Assembly: GCA_036346375.1 (NCBI GenBank)
Contig: CM070500.1
Coordinates: 79,154,437 to 79,218,436 of the forward strand
Source: Guadua angustifolia
Lineage: Eukaryota; Streptophyta; Magnoliopsida; Poales; Poaceae
Length of the DNA stretch: 64,000 bases
Direction: 5' to 3'
The notes under the pieces are model-generated. The model was given only the letters and a program-made list of their open reading frames with translations. It did not search any database and had not been told where the DNA came from. Of this stretch, positions 56,101-64,000 are shown one piece after another (the stretch's first letter is position 1; every line of letters starts with the position of its first letter). A program made the position numbers and the translations under genes.

Positions 56101-56355
56101 AATAACAAACCATTGAATGCCTTGTCTGACACACCATTTGTGGCCTTCCATTGCATGAGTTCTAGTGTAGTACGCAGACTTTACGTGGCCTCGCCCACGC
56201 TTTAGGTACAAAGCGCCTCGTGGTCCTCTACCATGCTCTGAAACTTCTTGTATTGTCTTTCCTCTGTGAACTCTCCCTTTCCGTCACGGAGCATCTGATC
56301 TAGCTCATCATCAACAAACTCATCGAGTGTATCTTCCACGGACCCGTATTGAGTT

Positions 56356-59300
56356 TGTAGGGTCGAGGATGCGCCTAGAGGGGGTGTGAATAGGCGTTTT
56401 ACGAAATTCGATCGCTCACTAAACAATTCGCTCTAATCAACCCCTATGTCAAAACCTAATCAAATATATATAAGCGGAAACGATAAATAGGTTTTGACAA
56501 TTAAAGCCTAAATCAACTAGGCTCACTATGTGCACTAACTAAATTATGTCTCTACACTAGAATTGCTAATTTGAACAATCAATTAATACTAAGCAATTCT
56601 AATTACAATCAAGCAATTGAACAATATACAATAAATGTAAATACTTGAAAGTAAAAGAGACAACCGATATTTTTCCGTGGTGTTCGGAGACTTGCCGGTC
56701 TCCCCTAGTCCACGTTGAGGCAAGGCCAACCACTTGGACCGGCTCCCGCTCGAGCACCCGCCTCTTTCCACTAGTCGTGGTTTTTCACGCTTTCGCGTAG
56801 GCTCAACCCGAACCTTCACAAACTTCGCCGGGGCGTCTCACAATCCTTGAGAGCTCCCGTGCACGACGCCTACGCCGTCTAGGAGTCGGCAACCTCCAAG
56901 AGTAATAAGCCGCTCCTTCACTTGAACTTCACCGAGCACAACGAATGCGCTCCTGGTGATCACCAAGTGCAACACATGCACAAGGCCTCACTCAAGTGCA
57001 ACACATGCACAAGAGGCTCTCAAACCACTCCCTAATTGCAACACATGCAATTAGTGCTCACACTTAAGCTCAGGAGGCAAATGGAGAAGAGCAACACATG
57101 CACACAACTCCTACACAACAGCAACAACCTGCCCAAGCCCCCCAAGGGGTCTATTTATACCCCACCAAAGAAAACAAGCTGTTAGGGGCTCAAAACGGGC
57201 AGAAAATCGACTTGGCCGGTACTACCGCCCTCTAAGGGCCAGTAGTACCGCCCTTGGCTCCAACGGTCGGCCAACGGTCATATTTCGTTAGATTACGCCC
57301 TCTAAAGCGCAGTAGTACCGACTTCATGCAGATTCTCGCTCCCACTGAAGCGGTAGTGCTACTTTGCCCACCAAAGAAACACGCCAAGATCGAAAATACC
57401 TCCGGGCGACTTGGACCCGGAGTACACTCCGGACTACTGCCCAAATGTCCTTAGTAGTACCGCCAACACTTAACAAAGAAAAGCAATATTCCAAAAAAGC
57501 TACTAAGACTATATCCCGGTAGTATCAAGATTTATGTACTACCGCTCAAGCATAGCGGTAGTCTTGAAACAGAGAAACTCAGATTTCGAACTCCAAATCC
57601 ATTTCTCCAAAAACCAAACTTATTCTTTGAGCCACAAAGATGATCAACACATTATCATACACACGTGCAAAACACATTTGCACCAACTTAGCTCATGCTC
57701 AAAGAATTCAAACCAAATTGCGAAAACACATTTCGCAAAGCAACTCAAGATCTATTTGCAAAACGTATTAAGCAAATCAAACTCGAGTTTATGAGATTAA
57801 TCCCCCTAGCCATGTGAAGGTCAACACGAGACCCAGTCAACTTGCCAACACCCGTTGCAAGCCCTACTCACATGCTCTCGGGATTCCGGACTCATAAACC
57901 TCAGTTTATTCGCACAACGAACTTGCAAATAACACAATAAACACATTTAATGCTTGAGCACTACTCTTTGCAACACATGCAAAAGTCTAGCTCCAAGCAA
58001 TACCAAATCAAGATGCATGAACTCTCTAATTGCAACACATGCAATTCTCTAGTTCCATGCAACACCAAAACCAAACTTCGTACTAAAACCAAATCAACAT
58101 GTATGAGCTCTCTACTCGCAACACATGCAAGCCTCTAGCTCCATACAACCACACAAACACCAAATCGTGCTTGAGCTCTCTCCTTTTGCAACACATGCAA
58201 AACTTAGCTCCAAGCAACCACACGGTTTTTGAAAGATGTTTTTGAACGAAACCAAAACATGAAGCTTCAACATTTGCAACACAAGCAAAAGTGTACTTCA
58301 CGCAAAAGCCAACACATATAGCTTATCCTATTTGCAACACATGCAAATCAAAGCTTTATGCGAAAACCAAATGCATATGCTCTTCCTCTTTGCAACACAT
58401 GCAAATCAGAGCATAAACCAACAACACCAAGCATAAGCTTAACTCATTCGCAACACATGCCAAATGGTTAGCTCTTATGCAAAAACCAAATCCAAATGGA
58501 TTGAGCTTTAGTGAACGCGGATTGAGATCATCAACACATGATGAAGCTCAAGTTAGGAGACAACCCCTCTTAATAGAACGGCGATAAAAACCTTAGACTC
58601 GAAGACTACAAAGTCCTTAGCCTATCTAGTTATACCTTTGCCGCCGCGCGCAAGCAATCCCCTTTGGGGTCTTTATGATCATCGCTTTGATACTCCCCCG
58701 GGATCATCACTCGACTCCTCTTCTTTAACTTCGGGATCTTCTCTTAACGCTCATCACCTCATGATGCCGTCCTTATCCCGTTCTCAATCATCCTTGGATT
58801 TAACCTAACTCAATCACAACTCATGAAAACCGTTAGTCCAAGATGCATGGTTGTCTCAATTATCTCTTGTATTCCATTAACACATAATGGATGCCTTTTA
58901 GACCAATTGAGCACAACCTAAACCAATTTGAATGATTTATATGAGTCTTAAGTACAATAATGCAACTCATGCTTTATTATACTTAAGAACTATTCATTTA
59001 TCCTTAATTAATCAAGGAACACCATCAACACATGATGAAGTGTTCTTTAATGATTAATAAGACAAATGAACTCAATTTAAATTATCATTTAAATTGATAT
59101 GAGTATATATTGACTACACAAGTTTTCATATACTCATGTTGATGAAAAATAATGATCCATTATATGTAAGTTATATGGAAATGATCATTACTCTAAATCA
59201 TCAACTATAGAATACACCCCACATATATATATATGTGCATAGATATAATTGACTTGGACATAATATGCACATATTCAATTTAATCATATTGGAGTATATC

Positions 59301-59744
59301 CTATATTACCATGAGTATACTATAACTAGGCAATTCAAATATATACTCAAGGATTAAGTTTCTTTGTCTTAATCCTTATATGTGTCAATAAAGAATCGAT
59401 CAATACAAAGAGACTTTCAAGTTAAACTACAAACTCCCCCTAAGTATATGCATCCATGTAATACATGGATTGGGAAACATGATGCACATTTTGTGGTTAA
59501 TATAATGGGGACATTCATATTTTAACTTGAATCCAAAGTATGCAATTAATACTAGAATGAATACACATACATACCTTGGGTTTTTCATTTTTCAATGCGA
59601 TGAGACTAATCAAGGATATTCTAAATAAACAAGTTAGTCTCAATATAAGATTTGTCATTAATAACAAAATCACATTAATGGATAATCACAATATTAGATT
59701 TGTCATTAACACCAAAACCATAACTAATGAAGGTTGAACTTACA
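56356..59744 (-). mobile_element. 3' LTR of a truncated Sirevirus element (minus orientation)
   Basis: 3389 bp, same family as 50402-53734 but reversed: GGGTCGAGGATGCGCCTAG at 56361 is the complement of the other copy's 3' end. The TATA box on minus is near 57151-57160. It also holds the TTGCAACACATGC array and GGTAGTACCG palindromes. Beyond 59744 comes a polypurine tract and internal sequence, so this is the 3' LTR of a copy whose other end is lost. No target duplication was found. Confidence 0.88.
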
Positions 59745-60830
59745 ATCTCCCCCTTTTTGGTGATTAATGACAAATCTAAGCTTAATAAACACATTTGGAT
59801 TAAAACTAACATATTGAGAGAATTTAAGCTTTTTGAATGCATATGCACATTTTAAATAATATAAGCATTGACAATTTTTGAATGCATATGAGAATCAATT
59901 CTCCCCCTTAATCATGTTTAGCTCCCTTTTTAAACCGAATGATATTAAGCTTCCTAATTCTCCCCCTTTTGGCATTAAACACCAAAAATGGAATTCTAAG
60001 ATGATTTCTCTATTTAAATATTCTCCCCTTTGGCAAATATTTTTCCTTTTAAATATTCTTCCCTTTTTAATTATCTCTTTTTAAGCTCCTAATTCTCCCC
60101 CATGAAATTATCTCTTTTTAATGAAGGCCATACAAGAATTGAAATAAACACTTATGACTTTCGCAAAGAACTGAAATTTCAAGCCAAATAAAAACTTGAA
60201 GGGTTATTCAAGAAGTAAAACCAGTTTTTATTTGAAATACGGTCTAAAAATAAGGAAAACTCGAAAAGAGACCATATTTGGGTTTGTGGATACCACTTGT
60301 AAAAATACCACTTGTAAAGATAGGCATGAAAAACGAAGTAAGGGTATCACACGGTTTATTTGAAACACATTCAAATAACTCACTCCTCATTTTATTAGGC
60401 TTTGCAACTTTTCAACATGATTCTCCTGAAGAATCCAACAAATTTGCCTAATAGGGTTAAACGAGGAACCCAAAAAGAATACTACTTAAGAATTTTTTTT
60501 CAAATAAAACTAACTAATTGTTACATTTTCATGCAAATCTTTTCTATCATTCCGCATTTTAATTTTACTAAATAAAAATTATTTTTTACCCCTTCCCCAC
60601 CTTTGTAATTTTTCATCGTTTCACATTTATTGCATTTCATTTCATACACCAAACAATATATCACCTTAAGAACAAAAAAATAAGCCAACAACATAAACAC
60701 TAATTCCCACAAGAACAAAACATGATTTCTCAACATCCAATGCACAAAAAACATCAATATCTAGGTGAGAAGGATGTCAGCAACATGTTACTCACCTTAG
60801 GAACAACTAATTCGAGCTAATAGCCTCAAT
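59745..60830 (-). mobile_element. Internal 3' region of the truncated Sirevirus with repeated purine tracts
   Basis: CCAAAAAGGGGGAGAT (minus, 59745-59760) is the polypurine tract. Further tracts of the same kind recur at about 59899, 59958, 60021, 60057 and 60089 (AATTCTCCCCC on plus). The rest is AT-rich without a convincing gene. The right limit is approximate; CACTA-2 subterminal sequence begins near 60840. Confidence 0.65.
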
Positions 60831-60839
60831 TGAAAATTT

Positions 60840-61221
60840 TGGCAAGACTCTCCCCATGAATCGCTCTCGGCCCACCACTCTGTTGTCTGTGCGAGCTCGG
60901 GAGGAAGATGGGGTTTAAATCTTGTTGGAAGATGGGGTTTAAATCTGTTGGGCGGGAAGGGGTCTCTACAAGCGGTTCTACACACGAACCGCTTCGATCC
61001 CAACTATAAGCGGTTCGTGTCTCGAACCGCTTCTAGATCTCTAAGCGGTTCTAGACACGAACTTCTTAGAAGTGAGACTCGAAGGGGTTCGTATCAAGAA
61101 CCGCTTCTAGAGACCCCCTCCCGCCCGTTGCCCACGAACCTCTTGTGGCACATAGAGCACAAGCGGTGCGCACCTAACCGCTTGTGATAGACCGGTTGTG
61201 AAGGCCGGTTCTGTAGTAGTG
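60840..61221. repeat. Right terminal and subterminal repeats of CACTA-2
   Basis: GGAAGATGGGGTTTAAATCT occurs twice (about 60905-60950). Hairpins of TAAGCGGTTCGTGTCTCGAA / AACCGCTTCTAG type then run to the inverted terminus ending GTAGTAGTG. Confidence 0.8.
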
Positions 61222-62484
61222 AGTGTGTCGACAGTCAACTGTACGGATTTTAGATCACACCAAAATTTACGTTAGTTCATTTGTGTCCGGTGGTATACTG
61301 TCGTACTGCTCTTGCCTATAACTTAGGCTCCGCTTAGAACACAAAAAATTTATAGGAATCAATTCAATTCTAACACGGATGTAAAAAATTATCGTATTCC
61401 AAACGGCCTGGAATCACCTGCACCATGTTCTTCCTCAAAAGGAACAAAATTTTGTGCTTGATGGTTGCGATTAGGGTTCCAAAAATCGATGAAAATTTCT
61501 CAAAAATCACAATTTTCGACCGTATCAAGCTAGCTATTTGGAACAGGTTAGTAAACCAGTCCAATTCAAATTGAAATTCAAAAAATTAGAAAATTTGAAA
61601 AAAAATTATCCAAAATTTCCGTAAAATTAGTGTTAATAACTTTTTGACATCTAGGATAACATTTTTTTTGAAAAACCCAATTTGAGAGATTTTTTTTGAG
61701 AAAATCATAATTACATAATAAAAAAATAGGGCAAAGCAGTCAACAATTCCTGATTTAATTGAGTTGTAAAATCATGTTATAAATTTTTGAATTTTTTTTG
61801 TGAGGTCCTAAGGAAATTATAATGATGATGTAAAGATTTTAGATAATGATCAGACCTGTGCATTTTTATAAAATTTTGACAGTTGTATTGTTTTTGTATA
61901 TGCTCTTCTATTTTTGATTTTCTAGGGGCACTAAATGTAGTCTAATATTTTTAAAATTTTACTACATGATCCTTGGGTATTTTTTATGATCCATTAAAAT
62001 TTCAGATTATGATCAAGCTTATATTTTTTTGTAAAAAACTGACAGTGTTTCTGTTCCTTTTCATTAATTGTTGTTTGATTTTGCAGAAGAATTAAATGAA
62101 TTAAAAAATTATTGAAATTTCTCTGAGGTGTTTTATAGGTTAATTGAGATTTATTAAGATTTTCTGCAATATTTTCTAATTTTTCTTGATTGTGCTGATT
62201 TTTGATGTAAACCGATCGAAAATCGGATAAAACCGTTGAAAAATCGAAGTAAAAAACAAGTCCTTGAGTGTGACCTAAGTGTGGCAATCTTGGTCGTAAA
62301 TCAAATAAAACCGATCGAAAGTTGAAAAAAAGGTCAAAAATTGGTTAAATGGGTCTATTTTCATTTTTCTGTCAGTTTTTGATCGCTGACTTCAAAAGAT
62401 TTGATTTACAGATCGTTCGGTTTTTACTTATTTTGCAAGATATATTGCATTGCTTAGTACCCCGCACGGGCAAGCCCACTAGTG
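61222..62484. other. AT-rich intergenic DNA; possible Helitron 3' end at 62484
   Basis: No gene. Two diverged tandem copies of a roughly 150-bp segment occupy about 61830-62130 (both with AGATWATGATCA, TTTTGACAG or ACTGACAG, and TTTTTGATTTT). The stretch ends CCCGCACGGGCAAGCCCACTAG followed by T, a short hairpin plus CTAG as in Helitron 3' ends. No matching 5' end was found. Confidence 0.35.
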
Positions 62485-62819
62485 TCGGACCAAAATTAGA
62501 GGTCGTCCTGCCCTCCTGACGGGCCAACCCACTCCAGCGCCCACGCGCCCACGCCGACATACCGGTCTGAACAGCCCGTAAGGACCACACAGTCCAGGCC
62601 TCCTTCCGCGCGGTCGTGGGTTGGTAAACCACGGGCTCCGCCGCCGTCCGCGGCGTGTTTGGCAACTTCAGTTGGTTGGGTCGCGCCGTCCGCAAATACA
62701 GCCTGAGGTGTGCGGCGTGCATACACACGGGCTGCGCCGCATCTTGCGGCGCGCGCGCGTGTTCTGCTACTTCGGGCGTGGTGCTCGGTCGGCCGACCGG
62801 AAGTCACGCTCCGATGCTA
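62485..62819. other. GC-rich intergenic segment, no gene recognised
   Basis: Overlapping frames on both strands reflect high GC content; none shows a known domain. Confidence 0.4.
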
Positions 62820-63127
62820 GTTTTTTTTTTCTCCTCTGTTTTTTTATAAGATATATTTTAACTTTATATAATGATTAAAGTTGTATTGAAATTGAGAAAA
62901 ATATAAGAAAAAATGACTTAGATGCCTTCCACTTAATTGTCTTGGAAGATGAAAAATATACTTTATGTGAGTGGTAATAAATAAATACGTATGGATAAGA
63001 AAAAATAAATAGAGGTGTAGAAGAAAAGATCTCATTAAATCTACATACAAACCTTATATTTATAAACAAAATAATTCAAAAAATAGACCTTACAAATAAA
63101 AAGAGACAATTAAAAAAAAAAAGGGAG
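62820..63127. mobile_element. Stowaway-type MITE, copy 2
   Basis: Same family as 14962-15274 (ACTTAATTGTCTTGGAAGAT, GGTAATAAATAAA, GATCTCATTAAATCTACATA). TA lies at both flanks (62818-62819, 63128-63129) and the right terminus inverted reads CTCCCTTTTT. The left end has a T10 run in place of the clean terminus. Confidence 0.82.
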
Positions 63128-63129
63128 TA

Positions 63130-63476
63130 CCTGCCAGTCTCGGGCACACCCCCCGGTAGCAGTAAACTTTTTTCTCGTGGCACCGGGTTCCAAGCAAACT
63201 TCCAACGCTCCATCTGCACGCCACCATGGGAGTTTCACATGAAATTAGTAAAATTTGGTCTGTTCTTTCTTAAAAGAGTATATTTAACAAAACTACAGAT
63301 TTTTGCTGCAAACTATAATTTTTTTTACATATTTTAACTTCTATTTTATAAAATTACATATTTTAGAAGAACTTGTTTCACAAAACTACATATTTCTTAT
63401 ACAAATTATCAGAAAACTACAAATTTTAGCATCTATTTTATAAAACTACAGATTTTATAAAAACTTATATCACAAA
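63130..63476. repeat. AT-rich degenerate tandem repeat
   Basis: ACAAAACTACAGATTTT-like units recur about five times (near 63288, 63350, 63382, 63412 and 63441), roughly 30-60 bp apart. No gene. Confidence 0.55.
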
Positions 63477-64000
63477 TGTCGGTGAACTTTGCATCGGGGT
63501 ACCCTCTTATTGCAGAAATTAGTAGGCCAACATGGCGACTGCTCAAGATGACGCTGGCGAGGCAGTGGGCGGTCAAACCACTCGCCACGCAAGGAGCTCA
63601 GCGGGCCTCTGGTGAGCGGTGACGGTTACACCCGTTTCATGGCATGAAGCGGCCGCGTGGCCCTCTGGCGGCAGTGTGTTAAAGATGCTTCGCCACGGGC
63701 GGCGGGTCCATGTAGCGGCCTAGTGGGCAGGTGGGCGATCAAGACCTGCCCACCGGGCGTCGCTCACGTAGCGGCCTGGCGAGCGAGCGGGCGATCGGGC
63801 CCCACTCGTCAGGCCATGAAGGCGACCAAAGAAATGAGGAGAAGGCTTCGGGGCGAAGTCTCCTTCCTCTGACACGCTGTGTCAGGGTCATTGATTGCGA
63901 AGCATTCTGCTATCGACACGACGACGGCTCATCTCTCTGACGCCTCTCACCAAACCCGTCGCAGGAGCGTCATATCCTGGACGGACCGGGCAAAGCCACT
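63477..64000. mobile_element. Probable start of a gypsy-type LTR, cut by the window edge
   Basis: TGTCGGTGAACTTTGCATCG followed by GGGGTACCCTC is the usual opening of several grass gypsy LTR families. The GC-rich text after it has only compositional frames. The second end is outside the window, so neither the pair nor a duplication can be checked. Confidence 0.5.

Larger units (their letters stand above)
50044..56355 (-). pseudogene. CACTA-2 gene 2: TNP2-type transposase, split by a solo LTR and truncated at its 5' end
   Basis: Read on minus from 56355, the first element sequence is STLQTQYGSVEDTLDEFVDD. The TNP2 core follows at 55893-56156 (LGLQVRKIHACPYDCILRR), then shifted frames at 55383-55779 and 55005-55268. 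DUF4218-like text lies at 54194-54385 (DLNPIGVPISRHEGG). DUF4216 lies at 53740-53999 (RGPSQEIVTFKGYEINSYIF, GFIEEIWELDYGPLKVPLF). The solo LTR 50402-53734 interrupts after KLTPNGVKV; the tail resumes at 50401 (VDKYGMTTVDLTEVGYRREP, EPFVLANDVIQVFYV) and ends at TAA 50044-50046. The N-terminal domain is missing because an LTR fragment abuts at 56356. It would bind and cut the CACTA ends; this copy is dead. Confidence 0.87.
43061..61221 (-). mobile_element. CACTA-2: 18.2-kb CACTA (En/Spm) transposon with nested LTRs
   Basis: The ends are CACTACTACAGAACCAGC (left) and, inverted, CACTACTACAGAACCGGC (right), with a perfect AGT duplication (43058-43060 and 61222-61224). Subterminal ACAAGCGGTT / AACCGCTTGT repeats fill 43070-43375 and 60960-61221. 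It carries gene 1 (43622-47183), a long inverted repeat (47990-49095) and gene 2 (50044-56355), both genes on minus. Two Sirevirus LTR insertions (50402-53734 and 56356 to about 60830) enlarge it; without them it would be about 10.3 kb. Confidence 0.93.

Noticed and set aside
62496..62807. 103-codon and 118-codon minus-strand frames
   Set aside because: GC-driven open frames with no known motif; low-complexity Arg/Ala/Gly text.

Overview
This is plant nuclear DNA, almost certainly from a grass (Poaceae). It holds one GC-rich, single-exon-looking TCP transcription-factor gene with a miR319 target site. Around that gene are nested layers of transposons typical of grass intergenic space: Sirevirus-type copia elements, gypsy-type LTRs, CACTA (En/Spm) elements and Stowaway MITEs. 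I cannot name the species. I see no bacterial, organellar, CRISPR, rRNA or convincing tRNA gene content.

Layout. 1-1102: 3' part of a Sirevirus-type LTR. 1653-1692 and 13212-13861: a broken CACTA fragment, split by a defective Sirevirus copia element (1693-13211, flanked by TGGTT/CGGTT). That copia element is itself split by a small non-autonomous gypsy-like element (5699-9119, perfect CCAAG duplication). 13862-14459: a lone LTR. 14962-15274: a Stowaway MITE. 16286-28524: a 12.2-kb CACTA element (here CACTA-1, 3-bp ATC duplication) inside a small MITE. 28860-30730: a block of repeated sentence-like modules of unknown origin. About 31-37.9 kb is the only gene island; it holds the CIN-class TCP gene at 33791-35125, with a long uORF-containing leader. 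37989-38547: a deleted CACTA derivative. 41482-42168: a second lone LTR of the 13.9-kb family, reversed. 43061-61221: an 18.2-kb CACTA element (CACTA-2, AGT duplication). CACTA-2 carries two minus-strand pseudogenes, a long inverted repeat between them, a 3.3-kb Sirevirus solo LTR (CCTTC duplication), and a reversed, truncated copy of the same LTR family with part of its internal region. 61222-64000: AT-rich repeats, a possible Helitron end, a second Stowaway copy and the start of a gypsy-type LTR.

How the parts relate. The two large CACTA elements share one plan. From left to right they have a terminal and subterminal repeat block, a minus-strand gene with a Ulp1-type cysteine-protease domain, an internal block that looks like subterminal repeat, a minus-strand TNP2-type transposase gene, and a second terminal block. 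All transposon reading frames here look broken. The nesting gives relative ages: MITE before CACTA-1; CACTA fragment before copia before the gypsy-like element; CACTA-2 before the two Sirevirus LTRs. The TCP gene is the only gene I would expect to act in the plant: a nuclear DNA-binding regulator of leaf cell proliferation, controlled by miR319.
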